The notes beneath the pieces are model-generated. The model was not told the DNA's origin. It saw only the letters and a list, made by a program, of their open reading frames with translations, and searched no databases. A stretch of DNA of 64,000 nt from assembly GCF_017798005.1 (NCBI RefSeq), contig NZ_CP072548.1, forward strand, positions 1,922,001 through 1,986,000, given 5' to 3'. The translations under genes and the position numbers were made by a program. This document shows positions 1 to 10,461 of this stretch, one piece after another (position 1 is the stretch's first letter; every line of letters begins with the position of its first letter). The DNA comes from Aggregatibacter sp. 2125159857 (lineage in GTDB: Bacteria > Pseudomonadota > Gammaproteobacteria > Enterobacterales > Pasteurellaceae).

Positions 1-301
1 GGTTAACAGAGTTAAACCAACTAGGATGTTTATGCTCGAAATACTGTTCAATGTTTTTATAATCATCGGTTGGCTCAAATTGCTTATCTTCAAAACGCTC
101 ATATAATTCTCTTTTCCATATATCAATTAATTCTAATGCAGTGCTTATTCCAGAGCTCTTTGAAGCTCCCGCACCAAGAAAAAGAGAATAATTAGATGTA
201 TCTTTATTCTCTCTTGTAGAAATAAAACGAGTTAAATCTTTAACTGTTCTAGTTTTACGGCTTAGTTGACCTCCAGCTAATAGAAGTTCCTTGGCTTTCA
301 T
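1..301 (-). CDS. SIR2-family protein, N-terminal 100 residues only
   Basis: The reading frame runs off the left edge of the window, so only the N-terminus is visible. After about 40 residues it reads SLFLGAGASKSSGISTALEL, which fits the NAD-binding start of SIR2-like domains (GAGAS followed by a SGI segment), and then a WKRELYE stretch like that of large SIR2_2-type proteins. The ATG at 301 has a GGAG at 307-310, five bases away. The gene follows purL on the same strand with a 47-base gap and could be read through from it, although the gap is very AT-rich and holds a TATTAT at 332-337 that could be its own -10. SIR2 domains of this kind are common in anti-phage NADase systems; the C-terminal partner domain cannot be seen, so a defence role is inference. 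Confidence 0.7.
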   Translation of the reverse strand, partial: MKAKELLLAGGQLSRKTRTVKDLTRFISTRENKDTSNYSLFLGAGASKSSGISTALELIDIWKRELYERFEDKQFEPTDDYKNIEQYFEHKHPSWFNSVN

Positions 302-348
302 ATTTTCTCCATTATTGTTTTATATATTAAGATAATAAGAATTAATAG

Positions 349-3300
349 CTACGCTTTACCTAACACCACCCTCGCATTCCTAAACACCCGCATCCAAGCG
401 CCATCTTCTCCCCACTCTTCCGGATGCCATGAGTTGCTCACGGTGCGGAAGACGCGTTCCGGGTGTGGCATCATGATGGCGACGCGGCCGTTGGTGTTAG
501 AAAGGGCGGTGATGCCAAGGGCGGAGCCGTTCGGGTTCGCCGGGTACACTTCTGTCGGATTGAGGTTGTTGTCGATGTATTGCGCAACGATCAAGTTTTG
601 TGCTTGAAGTGCGGTCAAATCTGCGGGTGTTTTAAATTCCACTCTGCCCTCGCCATGGGAAACGGCAATTGGCATGTGGGAACCTGCCATGCCTTGGAAC
701 CACAGCGAGTTGCTTTCATTAATGCGAACCAAGGCGGCGCGGGCTTCAAAACGTTCGGATTTATTGCGCACGAAACGTGGCCAGTTTTCCGTACCCGGAA
801 TAATTTCCGCCAAGGTGGAAAGCATTTGGCAGCCGTTACAAATGCCAAGTGCGAGCGTGTCTTCACGTTCAAAGAATTGGCTGAATTGATCCCGTAAGTG
901 CGGGTTAAATAAAATGGATTTCGCCCAACCGCCACCGGCGCCGAGCACGTCGCCGTAAGAGAAGCCGCCACACGCCACTAAGGCGTTGAAGTGTTGCAAA
1001 TCATAACGGCGATTATGCAAGTCGCTCATGTGAACGTCGATGGCCTCAAAGCCGGCGCGGTCAAATGCCGCTGCCATTTCAACATGGCTGTTTACGCCTT
1101 GCTCTCGCAACACCGCCACTTTTGGACGTTTTCCGGTCGCAATATAAGGCGCGGCAATGTCTTCGCTTGGGTCGTAGGTTAAATAGGCGGAGAAGCCTTT
1201 GTCCTGCGGATTTTTCTTCGCCGCAAATTCTTGGTCGGCACATTCCGGGTTGTCCCGTAAGCGTTGCATTTGATGAGTCAATTCCGCCCAAATGCCGCGT
1301 AATTCTGAGCGTTTTTCATTGAGTAACACTTTGTTGCCGCGGGTGATTTCGATTTCGTCGTCTTCGGTAACGGCGCCTAATTCTTTCACCAAATGCAACA
1401 CATTGTGTTTAGCGAAGACATCGCGCACGAGACTTAAATCGCTGTCGCGCACTTGAATCACTGCGCCCAATTCTTCGTTAAATAACACGGCTAAATCGTT
1501 GTCGCCCAAGGCACTGATATCCACTGCCACTCCGCAATGTCCGGCAAATGCCATTTCCGCCAAGGTAACAATTAAACCACCGTCGGAACGGTCGTGATAT
1601 GCCAATAATTTTTCTTGCGCCACCAATTCCTGCATGGCGTTAAAGAAGTTTTTCAATGTGTCGGCGTTGACCACATCCGCCGGTTTGTCGCCAAGTTGCG
1701 CATACACCTGCGCTAATGCGGTAGCGCCCAAGCGGTTGTTGCCTTCGCCCAAATCCACTAACAACAAGCGGGATTGTCCCTTGTCAGTGCGTAATTGCGG
1801 AGTAACGGTTTTGCGAACGTCTTCCACACGGGCAAAGGCGCTGATAATCAAAGAAAGTGGCGAAGTCACGCTTTTTTGTTCGCCATTTTCCTGCCAAGTG
1901 GTTTTCATGGACATGGAGTCTTTGCCTACCGGAATAGTTAAGCCTAATTGCGGACAAAGCTCTTCGCCCACGGCTTTCACCGCCGCGTATAAGCCCGCGT
2001 CTTCGCCTTTATGGCCGGCGGCGGACATCCAGTTGGCAGACAATTTAATGCGTTTAATGTCACCAATGTTCGTAGCGGCAATGTTGGTAATGGATTCAGC
2101 CACAGCTAAACGGGCAGACGCAGCGAAATCGAGTAATGCTACCGGCGTGCGTTCGCCCATGGACATGGCTTCGCCGTAGTAGCCGTCTAATGTCGCTGTG
2201 GTCACCGCGCAGTCTGCCACCGGTACTTGCCACGGACCGACCATTTGATCACGTGCCACCATGCCGGTCACCGTGCGGTCACCGATGGTAATTAAGAAGG
2301 TTTTTTCCGCCACCGCAGGCAAATGAAGCACGCGATGTAACGCCTCTTTTAATTGAATTTGGCTTTGTTCAAGCGGTTCGCCGTTAACGCTAGCGGTTTG
2401 CACGTCGCGGGTCATTTTTGGGGTTTTGCCGAGCAACACGCCCATCGGTAAATCAATCGGATTGTTGTTGAAATGCTCGTCGTGTAAGGTTAAATGTTTT
2501 TCTTCCGTGGCTTCGCCGATCACCGCATAAGGCGCGCGTTCACGACGGCAGAGTTCCTCAAAGTGCGGTAGTTTTTCCGGATGAATGGCAAGCACATAAC
2601 GCTCTTGTGATTCGTTACACCAAATTTCCAACGGGCTCATTTCGCGCTCATCGCTTAAGATTTTACGAAGTTCAAATTTACCGCCACGGCCGCCGTCATG
2701 CACCAATTCCGGCATGGCGTTGGATAACCCGCCTGCGCCTACATCATGAATAAAGGCAATCGGGTTGTCGCCGCCTAACTGCCAGCAACGGTCGATCACT
2801 TCTTGGCAACGGCGTTCCATTTCCGGGTTGTCCCGTTGTACGGAAGCGAAATCCAAGTTTTCTTTGGATTTACCGGAAGCCATAGAAGAGGCCGCACCAC
2901 CGCCCAAGCCGATGTTCATGGCTGGGCCACCAAGCACAACCAGTTTTGCGCCCACCGGAATGTTGCCTTTTTGCACGTGTTCGGCACGAATGTTGCCGAT
3001 GCCGCCAGCCAACATGATCGGTTTGTGGTAGCCACGCACTTCTTCGCCGTTGAAGCTATTCACTTTTTGTTCGTAAGTACGGAAATAGCCGAGCAATGCC
3101 GGACGACCGAATTCGTTGTTAAACGCCGCGCCACCTAAGGGGCCTTCCAGCATAATGTCTAAGGCGGAAGCAATACGGTTCGGTTTGGAAAGCGGGGCTT
3201 CCCAAGGTTGTTCAAAGTTTGGTATGCATAAGTTGGATACAGAGAAGCCCACCAAGCCCGCTTTTGGTTTTGCGCCGCGACCGGTCGCGCCTTCATCACG

Positions 3301-4248
3301 GATTTCACCGCCGGAACCGGTTGCCGCGCCCGGGAACGGGGAAATGGCGGTTGGGTGGTTGTGGGTTTCCACTTTCATTAAAATGTGGGTATCTTCATTG
3401 TGATAACGGTAAATGCCGTCTTGATCAGGGAAGAAACGTCCCGCTTTGGAACCTTCCATCACAGCCGCGTTGTCTTTATACGCGGAAAGCACAAAATCAG
3501 GGGTTTTCTCAAAGGTATTTTTGATCATTTTGAACAGGGATTTATCCTGTTTTTTGCCGTCGATAATCCAGTCGGCATTGAAAATTTTGTGGCGGCAGTG
3601 TTCCGAGTTGGCTTGCGCGAACATATACAGCTCAATGTCATGTGGGTTGCGTCCAAGTGCGGTGAAATTTTCCATCAAATAATCGATTTCATCTTCCGCC
3701 AATGCCAAACCGAGTTCTACGTTGGCACTTTCTAAGGCACTGCGTCCGCCGTTTAAAATATCCACGGTTTTGAACGGCTTCGGTTCTTGTTGACGGAACA
3801 ACACTTCCGCCTCATCTGCCTTGCGCACCACGGTTTCCATCATGCGGTCATGTAAAAGTGCGGTCAGTTTTTCCGTTGTTTTTTCATCTAACGGCTGTGT
3901 CAATTCAAAGTAATACGCCAAACCACGCTCAATACGTTCCACCTCATTTAAGCCGCAGTTATGGGCGATATCGGTGGCTTTGGACGACCAAGAAGAAATG
4001 GTGCCGACCCGCGGAATCACAATAAAACTTTCCCCTTTGGCTTCGTGTTCGGCAAGGGTTGGCCCGTAATGCAACAAGGCTTTCAGTTTGGCTTCCTGTT
4101 CAGCAGAAAGGGCGGCATTTAATGCCACGAAATGCACATACTCCGCATACACGGATTTCACCGGTAATTGTTGCTGTTGGAATTTTTGCATTAAGCCATT
4201 GATACGGAATTCGGAAAGGGCAGGTGAGCCACGGAAAGTTTGAAACAT
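349..4248 (-). CDS. purL: phosphoribosylformylglycinamidine synthase (FGAM synthetase)
   Basis: This is the large single-chain PurL of Gammaproteobacteria (1299 residues; E. coli has about 1295). It converts FGAR, glutamine and ATP to FGAM in the fourth step of de novo purine synthesis in the cytoplasm. The N-terminal PurS-like part starts [11 protein letters not shown], the two AIRS-type halves follow ([21 protein letters not shown] is the ATP-site region), and the C-terminal class I glutaminase domain carries GICNGC with the nucleophile Cys near residue 1137 and the His/Glu pair in PHPE near 1262-1264. All key residues are present. A PurR-type box lies about 65 bases upstream. It is a single-gene unit on the minus strand, apart from possible read-through into the SIR2 gene. 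Confidence 0.98.
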   Translation of the reverse strand: MFQTFRGSPALSEFRINGLMQKFQQQQLPVKSVYAEYVHFVALNAALSAEQEAKLKALLHYGPTLAEHEAKGESFIVIPRVGTISSWSSKATDIAHNCGLNEVERIERGLAYYFELTQPLDEKTTEKLTALLHDRMMETVVRKADEAEVLFRQQEPKPFKTVDILNGGRSALESANVELGLALAEDEIDYLMENFTALGRNPHDIELYMFAQANSEHCRHKIFNADWIIDGKKQDKSLFKMIKNTFEKTPDFVLSAYKDNAAVMEGSKAGRFFPDQDGIYRYHNEDTHILMKVETHNHPTAISPFPGAATGSGGEIRDEGATGRGAKPKAGLVGFSVSNLCIPNFEQPWEAPLSKPNRIASALDIMLEGPLGGAAFNNEFGRPALLGYFRTYEQKVNSFNGEEVRGYHKPIMLAGGIGNIRAEHVQKGNIPVGAKLVVLGGPAMNIGLGGGAASSMASGKSKENLDFASVQRDNPEMERRCQEVIDRCWQLGGDNPIAFIHDVGAGGLSNAMPELVHDGGRGGKFELRKILSDEREMSPLEIWCNESQERYVLAIHPEKLPHFEELCRRERAPYAVIGEATEEKHLTLHDEHFNNNPIDLPMGVLLGKTPKMTRDVQTASVNGEPLEQSQIQLKEALHRVLHLPAVAEKTFLITIGDRTVTGMVARDQMVGPWQVPVADCAVTTATLDGYYGEAMSMGERTPVALLDFAASARLAVAESITNIAATNIGDIKRIKLSANWMSAAGHKGEDAGLYAAVKAVGEELCPQLGLTIPVGKDSMSMKTTWQENGEQKSVTSPLSLIISAFARVEDVRKTVTPQLRTDKGQSRLLLVDLGEGNNRLGATALAQVYAQLGDKPADVVNADTLKNFFNAMQELVAQEKLLAYHDRSDGGLIVTLAEMAFAGHCGVAVDISALGDNDLAVLFNEELGAVIQVRDSDLSLVRDVFAKHNVLHLVKELGAVTEDDEIEITRGNKVLLNEKRSELRGIWAELTHQMQRLRDNPECADQEFAAKKNPQDKGFSAYLTYDPSEDIAAPYIATGKRPKVAVLREQGVNSHVEMAAAFDRAGFEAIDVHMSDLHNRRYDLQHFNALVACGGFSYGDVLGAGGGWAKSILFNPHLRDQFSQFFEREDTLALGICNGCQMLSTLAEIIPGTENWPRFVRNKSERFEARAALVRINESNSLWFQGMAGSHMPIAVSHGEGRVEFKTPADLTALQAQNLIVAQYIDNNLNPTEVYPANPNGSALGITALSNTNGRVAIMMPHPERVFRTVSNSWHPEEWGEDGAWMRVFRNARVVLGKA

Positions 4249-4313
4249 GAGGATTACCTTTAAGGTTGAATTGAAACAAAAATTGCGGGCTATTATAAAG
4301 GAAAATCAAAGAG

Positions 4314-4329
4314 ACGAAAACGTTTGCGT
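4314..4329. promoter_or_regulatory. PurR-type operator upstream of purL
   Basis: The sequence ACGAAAACGTTTGCGT differs at one base from the palindromic PurR consensus ACGCAAACGTTTGCGT. It lies 66 bases upstream of the purL start, a sensible operator position. A second, better copy lies at purH, which supports both. Repression by PurR with hypoxanthine or guanine is known for E. coli and inferred here. Confidence 0.75.
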
Positions 4330-4394
4330 CATCTCTTTTTTAGACATGGGCATGGTCATTTTGACGTAAAAGCGAATTGACAAATACAGTGAAA

Positions 4395-4441
4395 TGAAAA
4401 AATAACAGAAAATGGCGCAAGTCAGTCAACCGACTTGCGCC
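4395..4441 (-). terminator. hairpin terminator downstream of srmB
   Basis: A perfect 10-bp stem (GGCGCAAGTC at 4414-4423 pairing with GACTTGCGCC at 4432-4441) has an 8-base loop. Read on the minus strand it is followed by a T-rich tail, including a TTTTTT run, and it starts 55 bases after the srmB stop codon. Confidence 0.65.
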
Positions 4442-4495
4442 TCTTGACAGTCAAAAAATAAGTTTTTAAATAACCGCACTTTTGATAGAACAGGG

Positions 4496-5830
4496 TTATT
4501 TTTCCCCGACTTCATAGTGAGCCGTTGCACTCGGTTTACGGCGTTTGCCGATATTTTTACGATCCTGATGACGTTGTTTGGCTTTTTTAGTTGCTTTCTT
4601 TTGCGCTTCGCGTTTTTCTAATTTTTTTGCTTTTTGTTTTTTGCTGACGGTTTTAATTTCACCGTCTTTCGGCGCTTTGGTGCGTGGTTCCAAACCTTCA
4701 ATCACACGGGCTTTCAGAATTTCTTGGGTATAACGCTTAATTTTTCCCAACAGACGATAATCGTGCGCTTCCACGAAAGACACGGCGGTGCCTTTTTTGC
4801 CGGCACGCGCGGTACGCCCGATGCGGTGCAAATAAGTATCGGCGCTGTACGGCAAATCAAAATTCATAATGTGGCTGACGTCATCAATATCGATACCGCG
4901 TGAGGAGACATCGGTGGAGACCAACACTGTTACTATGCCATTTTTCAGTTTATCGATCGCGTTATTACGTTGGGTTTGCGCCATTTCGCCTTCCAAATAC
5001 GTGCTGCGAATGCCGCGTTTGCGCAGATTCTCCGCCAGTTCGCGCACATCTTCGCGACGGCGTACGAATACAATACCCTTACTGACTTGCTCTTGCTCAA
5101 TGAAACGCGCCAATAATTTGAATTTATGCTCATTGCTGTCGGCGTGATAATACCATTGCTGAATTTTCTTCCGTTCACGACGGCTAGGCTCCGCATCAAT
5201 TTTTACCGGCTCGTTTAACGTGCGATCGGCAAAATCTTCCAATAAATCCCCTTCAAGGGTTGCCGAGAACAATAGAGTTTGTTTACGCCAACGGGTTTCT
5301 GCCGAGATTTTCTCTGCATCTTGTCCAAAGCCCATTTGCAACATTCTGTCCGCTTCGTCAAAAATCAGCATTTCTACCGCGCGGCAATCAAAATTTTCTT
5401 CTTTAATGTATTGCAACAAACGCCCCGGGGTCGCCACCACAATGTCCTGATTTTTATTGAAAATCTCGCCGTGATTTTGATACGCCACACCACCGGTGAT
5501 AGTCGCAATGCTGAGTTTGGTAAAGCAAGCCAGTTCTTCCGCCTGTTCCGCCACCTGAATGGCAAGTTCACGGGTTGGCGTAAGAATCAACACACGCGGC
5601 GCGCCCGGTTTACGGCGTGGATAATCCAATAAGTGTTGAATCGCCGGTAGCAAAAACGCGGCGGTTTTTCCGGTGCCGGTCGGTGCCGACCCGAGGACAT
5701 CAAAGCCTTCCATCGCAGCAGGAATGGTTTCTTGTTGGATGGCAGTAGGACGTTGGTAGCCTTTTTTCTGGAGGGCATTGAGTAATTCGGGCGCGAGATC
5801 AAAATCGGCAAATTGAGTGAAGTCTGTCAT
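4496..5830 (-). CDS. srmB: DEAD-box RNA helicase SrmB
   Basis: A 444-residue DEAD-box ATPase. The visible motifs are the Q motif (RPTAIQ, 27-32), Walker A (APTGTGKT, 49-56), PTRELA (85-90), DEAD (158-161), SAT (189-191), and the helicase C-domain STDVSSRGID and HRIGRTAR. The stretches TITGGVAYQNH, YIKEENFDCRAVE and ERKKIQQWYY are closely like E. coli SrmB rather than RhlE, RhlB or DeaD. SrmB assists early assembly of the 50S ribosomal subunit. The last 70 residues are a very basic tail ending in NIGKRRKPSA, as in SrmB. It is transcribed alone and points away from purH. Confidence 0.93.
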   Translation of the reverse strand: MTDFTQFADFDLAPELLNALQKKGYQRPTAIQQETIPAAMEGFDVLGSAPTGTGKTAAFLLPAIQHLLDYPRRKPGAPRVLILTPTRELAIQVAEQAEELACFTKLSIATITGGVAYQNHGEIFNKNQDIVVATPGRLLQYIKEENFDCRAVEMLIFDEADRMLQMGFGQDAEKISAETRWRKQTLLFSATLEGDLLEDFADRTLNEPVKIDAEPSRRERKKIQQWYYHADSNEHKFKLLARFIEQEQVSKGIVFVRRREDVRELAENLRKRGIRSTYLEGEMAQTQRNNAIDKLKNGIVTVLVSTDVSSRGIDIDDVSHIMNFDLPYSADTYLHRIGRTARAGKKGTAVSFVEAHDYRLLGKIKRYTQEILKARVIEGLEPRTKAPKDGEIKTVSKKQKAKKLEKREAQKKATKKAKQRHQDRKNIGKRRKPSATAHYEVGEK

Positions 5831-6011
5831 GGGTATGTGTTGTTCATTAATATTAAAATTGTGCCGAATTATACCGCACTTTATCGTTAAAGTTGGCGTT
5901 AACTAAAAACTTTTATCATCAAGATTGCCATTGGGCGTATTTACCTCAGTAGGTTTCTAAAACGAATAAAAAACAAGCAATCTATTGCAATGCTTAAAAC
6001 GGATTACCTAA

Positions 6012-6033
6012 ACGCAAACGTTTGCGCTATAAT
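6012..6033 (+). promoter_or_regulatory. purH promoter with overlapping PurR operator
   Basis: ACGCAAACGTTTGCGC at 6012-6027 matches the PurR consensus at 15 of 16 positions and directly abuts a perfect -10 hexamer, TATAAT, at 6028-6033. A bound repressor would cover the promoter spacer. The -35 is weak (TTACCT, 6004-6009, spacing 18). The box is 50 bases upstream of the chosen purH start. Confidence 0.85.
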
Positions 6034-6076
6034 ACGCCACCTTAAATTTTACTTCATAAATCAAAGGAAATTATTC

Positions 6077-7678
6077 ATGCAATCAACTCGTCCCATTCGT
6101 CAAGCATTGCTTAGCGTGTCCGATAAATCCGGTATTGTGGAATTCGCCCAAGGCCTCGTAAAACGCGGTGTTAAACTGCTTTCTACCGGCGGTACGGCAA
6201 AACTGTTAGAACAAAACGGCTTGCCGGTAACCGAAGTGTCCGATTACACCGGTTTTCCGGAAATGATGGACGGTCGCGTGAAAACCTTACACCCGAAAGT
6301 GCACGGTGGGATTTTAGGTCGTCGTGGTACGGATGATGCCATCATGCAACAACACGGTATTGAAGGCATTGATATGGTGGTGGTAAATTTATATCCTTTT
6401 GCCGCAACCGTGGCGAAACCAAATTGCACGTTAGAAGATGCCGTGGAAAATATTGATATCGGCGGCCCAACCATGGTGCGCTCTGCGGCGAAAAACCATA
6501 AAGATGTGGCGATTGTTGTGAATAATCAGGATTTTGATGCCATTCTTGCCGAAATGGATCAACATCAAAACAGCTTAACGCTTGAAACCCGTTTTGATCT
6601 TGCCATCAAAGCATTTGAACACACCGCACAATACGATTCCATGATTGCCAACTATTTCGGTCAGTTGGTGAAACCTTATCATGTTGCCGCTGAAGAGAAT
6701 GCAGAGGCGAAGTGCGGTCAATTTCCACGGACGTTAAATTTGAATTTCGTACGTAAACAAACCATGCGTTATGGCGAAAATTCCCATCAAAATGCCGCGT
6801 TTTATGTGGATCTCAATGTAAAAGAAGCGAGTGTAGCAACAGCAAACCAACTGCAAGGTAAAGCTTTGTCTTATAACAATATTGCCGACACCGATGCCGC
6901 CCTTGAATGTGTAAAAGAATTTGATGAGCCGGCATGCGTGATTGTGAAACACGCGAATCCATGCGGCGTGGCCTTAGGCAAAGACATTTTAGACGCCTAC
7001 AACCGTGCCTATCAAACAGACCCAACCTCAGCCTTTGGCGGCATCATTGCTTTTAACCGTGAATTAGACGAAAAAACGGCAAATGAAATTGTAGAACGTC
7101 AATTTGTGGAAGTGATTATCGCACCGAAAGTGTCTGCAGAAGCTGTTAAAGTGGTGAAACGTAAGAAAAATGTCCGTTTGCTTGAATGTGGCGAATGGCA
7201 AGCCCGTACCCAACGTTTAGATTTCAAACGCGTGAATGGTGGATTGTTAGTACAAGATGCGGATTTAGGCATGGTGAGCTTGGATGACTTAAAAGTGGTC
7301 AGCAAACGTCAACCGACCGAACAAGAATTGAAGGATTTATTATTCTGTTGGAAAGTGGCGAAATTCGTGAAATCGAATGCCATTGTTTATGCCAAAGATA
7401 ACCAAACCATCGGTATTGGTGCAGGCCAAATGAGCCGCGTGTATTCCGCGAAGATTGCGGGTATTAAAGCGCAGGATGAAGGCTTGGAAGTAGCCGGTTG
7501 TGTGATGGCATCCGATGCGTTCTTCCCATTCCGTGATGGCATTGATGCGGCGGCGAAAGTGGGCATTCAATGTGTCATTCATCCGGGCGGCTCAATGCGC
7601 GATCAGGAAGTCATCGATGCGGCAGATGAGCATAATATGGTGATGGTATTGACCGGAATGCGGCATTTTAGACATTAA
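6077..7678 (+). CDS. purH: bifunctional AICAR transformylase / IMP cyclohydrolase
   Basis: PurH performs the last two steps of IMP synthesis: formyl transfer from 10-formyl-THF to AICAR, then ring closure. From this start the protein is 533 residues (E. coli 529). The N-terminal cyclohydrolase (MGS-like) domain begins with [10 protein letters not shown] and STGGTAKLL; the transformylase domain has the KHANPCGVA active-site segment and ends [33 protein letters not shown] start further upstream at 5990 is open but would lie upstream of, and across, the PurR box and -10, so the ATG at 6077, preceded by AAAGGAAA, is chosen. It is followed by purD after a repeat-filled 182-base gap. Confidence 0.97.
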   Translation: MQSTRPIRQALLSVSDKSGIVEFAQGLVKRGVKLLSTGGTAKLLEQNGLPVTEVSDYTGFPEMMDGRVKTLHPKVHGGILGRRGTDDAIMQQHGIEGIDMVVVNLYPFAATVAKPNCTLEDAVENIDIGGPTMVRSAAKNHKDVAIVVNNQDFDAILAEMDQHQNSLTLETRFDLAIKAFEHTAQYDSMIANYFGQLVKPYHVAAEENAEAKCGQFPRTLNLNFVRKQTMRYGENSHQNAAFYVDLNVKEASVATANQLQGKALSYNNIADTDAALECVKEFDEPACVIVKHANPCGVALGKDILDAYNRAYQTDPTSAFGGIIAFNRELDEKTANEIVERQFVEVIIAPKVSAEAVKVVKRKKNVRLLECGEWQARTQRLDFKRVNGGLLVQDADLGMVSLDDLKVVSKRQPTEQELKDLLFCWKVAKFVKSNAIVYAKDNQTIGIGAGQMSRVYSAKIAGIKAQDEGLEVAGCVMASDAFFPFRDGIDAAAKVGIQCVIHPGGSMRDQEVIDAADEHNMVMVLTGMRHFRH

Positions 7679-7692
7679 TTTATGTCGTAACT

Positions 7693-7707
7693 TCGCTCAA
7701 TGAGCGA
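7693..7707. other. short perfect dyad after purH
   Basis: TCGCTCA-A-TGAGCGA is a 7-bp perfect inverted repeat starting 14 bases after the purH stop. No T-run follows, so it is not a clear terminator; it may protect the transcript end together with the next repeat. Confidence 0.35.
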
Positions 7708-7719
7708 CTTACTTATTCC

Positions 7720-7831
7720 CCCCCTCTTTCGTAAAGAGGGGGCGAGGGGGAGATTTAAACGAGGCTAAATGTACTATGAGGTTGAAATAACTTCTGCCAA
7801 ATCTCCCCTACCCCTCTTTGCTAAAGAGGGG
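7720..7831. repeat. inverted pair of intergenic palindromic repeats (BIME-like) between purH and purD
   Basis: Two copies of one element lie in opposite orientation. Copy 1 (7720-7757) has the hairpin arms CCCCTCTTT and AAAGAGGGG (3-base loop) followed by a GAGGGGGAGATTT arm. Copy 2 (7799-7831) is the reverse complement: AAATCTCCCC, then the same CCCCTCTTT/AAAGAGGGG hairpin. Each copy can fold alone, and the two can pair with each other into one long stem. The arrangement is like paired REP units (BIMEs) of other Gammaproteobacteria. It lies inside the purH-purD transcription unit and could affect mRNA stability or read-through. Confidence 0.75.
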
Positions 7832-7860
7832 ATTAAATTCAAAAAGATACAAGGATCATT

Positions 7861-9150
7861 ATGAATATTCTCATCATCGGAAACGGCGGTCGTGAACACG
7901 CTCTGGCTTGGAAAACGGCGCAATCTCCATTAGCCGATAAAATTTTCGTTGCACCGGGCAATGCAGGAACAGCGTTAGAACAAAAGGTCGAAAACGTGAA
8001 TATTGCTGCAACGGATATCCCAGCGTTGGTTAAATTTGCCCAAGATAACCACATTGGTTTGACGATTGTAGGGCCAGAAGCACCGCTTGTAATTGGCGTG
8101 GTGGATGCGTTTCGTGCAGCCGGTTTAAACATTTTCGGACCAACGCAAGCCGCGGCGCAATTGGAAGGTTCCAAAGCCTTTACTAAAGATTTCTTAGCCC
8201 GTCATAAAATCCCAACAGCGGAATATCAAAACTTCACCGAAGTCGAACCGGCATTGGCTTACTTGCGTGAAAAAGGTGCGCCTATTGTCGTTAAAGCGGA
8301 TGGCTTGGCGGCAGGCAAAGGCGTGATTGTGGCGATGACGTTGCAGGAAGCCGAAGAGGCAGTGCGTGATATGCTTTCCGGCAATGCCTTTGGTGAAGCC
8401 GGCAGTCGGGTGGTCATTGAAGAATTTTTAGATGGCGAAGAAGCGAGCTTTATCGTCATGGTAGACGGCAAAAATGTCGAGCCTATGGCGACCAGCCAAG
8501 ACCACAAACGTGTGGGTGAAAAAGATACGGGCTTGAACACAGGCGGCATGGGGGCCTATTCCCCTGCGCCGGTGGTGACACCTGAAATTCATGCGCGGGT
8601 GATGCGTGAAGTGATCTATCCAACGGTCAACGGCATGGCGGCAGAAGGTAATGTTTACACCGGTTTCTTGTATGCCGGTTTGATGATTATGCCAAATGGC
8701 CAGCCGAAAGTGATCGAATTTAACTGCCGTTTCGGTGATCCGGAAACCCAACCGATTATGTTGCGTTTGGAGTCGGATTTGGTGGAGCTTTGTCTTAAAG
8801 CCTGTGATGGCAAATTGGACGAAGTGAAATCCCAATGGAACCCGAAGGCCTCTTTAGGTATCGTATTAGCCGCAGAAGGTTATCCGGGAGATTATCGCAA
8901 AGGCGATGAAATCAGCGGTTTGCCTCAAAGTGCGGTCGAAAATGAGAAAGTTTTCTTGGCGGGCGTAGAAGCGAAAGCGGGCAAGTTAGTTACCAACGGC
9001 GGCCGCGTGCTTTGTGCTACGGCATTAGGTGAAAGCGTATTTGAGGCACAACAAAAAGCGCTGAAACTGGCTGAACAAATTCAATGGAACGGTCGTTTTT
9101 ATCGTCGTGATATCGGCTACCGCGCCGTGGCACGTGAGCAGAAAAAATAA
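7861..9150 (+). CDS. purD: phosphoribosylamine--glycine ligase (GAR synthetase)
   Basis: A 429-residue protein, the same length as E. coli PurD. It is an ATP-grasp ligase joining 5-phosphoribosylamine and glycine (purine step 2). The N-terminal domain starts MNILIIGNGGREHALAWK (GNGGREHAL is the family signature). The ATP-grasp core has KADGLAAGKGV and the metal/ADP segment IEFNCRFGDPETQ; DHKRVGEKDTGLNTGGMGAYSPAP is also typical. An AAGGA lies just before the ATG. It sits downstream of purH and probably shares its PurR control. The next gene starts 24 bases later. Confidence 0.98.
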   Translation: MNILIIGNGGREHALAWKTAQSPLADKIFVAPGNAGTALEQKVENVNIAATDIPALVKFAQDNHIGLTIVGPEAPLVIGVVDAFRAAGLNIFGPTQAAAQLEGSKAFTKDFLARHKIPTAEYQNFTEVEPALAYLREKGAPIVVKADGLAAGKGVIVAMTLQEAEEAVRDMLSGNAFGEAGSRVVIEEFLDGEEASFIVMVDGKNVEPMATSQDHKRVGEKDTGLNTGGMGAYSPAPVVTPEIHARVMREVIYPTVNGMAAEGNVYTGFLYAGLMIMPNGQPKVIEFNCRFGDPETQPIMLRLESDLVELCLKACDGKLDEVKSQWNPKASLGIVLAAEGYPGDYRKGDEISGLPQSAVENEKVFLAGVEAKAGKLVTNGGRVLCATALGESVFEAQQKALKLAEQIQWNGRFYRRDIGYRAVAREQKK

Positions 9151-9174
9151 CGACATTTAATGTTAAGGGATCGA

Positions 9175-10398
9175 ATGGATTATAAAAATAAGGAATTATG
9201 TCGTCTTCGCACAATCAGTTTTTTTCTGACATTACATAAAGATAAAACGCAATGGGAAGACGCACTTTATTCGGTAAAACGTGATGTGGATTTATTATTG
9301 CCAGCTGTACAGAAAGCAGGTTATACCTTGCAATCGATTCGAGTGATTACCAATCCCTTTGGTGAATATTTGGATTTAACCAATTTGCAGACAGCAAAAG
9401 CAGATTTGCAGTATTTAACGGAATTATTGAATAAATTTAATGAAAGTGGAATTCGTCTTCGATTTGCAATAGGCGCGGCGAGAAATAAAGAGGAAATTGC
9501 GTTATTGCCAGAGTTAATCGCGGCTTATGGCGACTTGTGTAATGCTTGTGTTAATGTGCCATTAGATGAACATGGTGTGTTAGATAATGAACTTATCGAG
9601 CAATCTGTTTATGCGGTACAACGAATTGCAAATATCACGCCACGTGGCGAAGGTAACTTTAACTTTACTGTGAATTTTAACTGCAAGCCATTTATTCCTT
9701 ATTTCCCTGCCGGTTATCATCTAAGTCATTTACCAAATAGTTTTGTCATTGGTTTAGAAACGCCTGATTTATTAGTCGAAGTATTAAAATCTGTACCCAA
9801 ATCACATCATAATCAATTTTATGCGGATTGTTATCAAGCGATGTCGCAAGCACTGCAATATCATGTAGATCAAGTATTAGAGATGTTAAGTTCGGTCAAA
9901 TTATCAAGTGAATTTGAATTTGCAGGTATTGATAGTTCGGCGGCACCATCTAAAAATTGTTCATCCATGACAAAAGTGTATGAATTAATGGGATTGCCCT
10001 ATTTTGGTGCGGCTGGCTCAGTAGAGGTTTCTGCTTTACTGACAAAAGTCTTTAAATCAATCCAGCGTGTACCATTGGTTGGATTTTCTGGATTAATGTT
10101 GGCACTGACAGAGGATTTAGGTTTAGCCGAAGGGACACAAAAACACTATTTTGATATTCGCGCTTTACTGACTTATAGCGCCGTATGTGGTATCGGTTTA
10201 GATACGGTTCCTGTGGCGGGAAATGCTAAGGCTGAAAGCATCGCAGCTATTATGCGTGATACGGGAACGATGGCATTTCGCTTAAATAAACCGCTAACTG
10301 TGCGTTTATTCCCAATTCCGAATAAGGTTGCAGGTGAAATATCCGAATTTGAGAGTGATGATTTATGTAACTGCCGCCTTTTACATATTCCGGATTAA
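9175..10398 (+). CDS. DUF711 (UPF0210-like) family protein of unknown function
   Basis: A 407-residue cytoplasmic protein with no signal peptide. The C-terminal half matches DUF711 features: GIDSSAAPS (about residue 255), GSVEVSALLTK, GFSGLMLALTEDLGLAEG, AVCGIGLDTVPVAGN and RLNKPLTVRLFPIPNKVAGE. The family has known structures but no firm biochemical role that I can name, so none is given. The ATG at 9175 is preferred because AAGGGA (9165-9170) lies just before it; an upstream ATG at 9160 has no ribosome-binding site. It follows purD closely and could be co-transcribed. Its sequence is more AT-rich than purD, and no AAGTGCGGT uptake word is seen in it, which suggests it arrived later than its neighbours. 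Confidence 0.8.
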   Translation: MDYKNKELCRLRTISFFLTLHKDKTQWEDALYSVKRDVDLLLPAVQKAGYTLQSIRVITNPFGEYLDLTNLQTAKADLQYLTELLNKFNESGIRLRFAIGAARNKEEIALLPELIAAYGDLCNACVNVPLDEHGVLDNELIEQSVYAVQRIANITPRGEGNFNFTVNFNCKPFIPYFPAGYHLSHLPNSFVIGLETPDLLVEVLKSVPKSHHNQFYADCYQAMSQALQYHVDQVLEMLSSVKLSSEFEFAGIDSSAAPSKNCSSMTKVYELMGLPYFGAAGSVEVSALLTKVFKSIQRVPLVGFSGLMLALTEDLGLAEGTQKHYFDIRALLTYSAVCGIGLDTVPVAGNAKAESIAAIMRDTGTMAFRLNKPLTVRLFPIPNKVAGEISEFESDDLCNCRLLHIPD

Positions 10399-10461
10399 AA
10401 AAAATTTTCCCTACTTTGTATTGATGAATGTTATCTCTACTGTCAATAAAAGGAGTATCTC

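Noticed and set aside
1634..2179. Long open frame antisense to purL (181 codons)
   Set aside because: It mirrors the codon pattern of purL, has no ribosome site, and its product has no recognisable domain.
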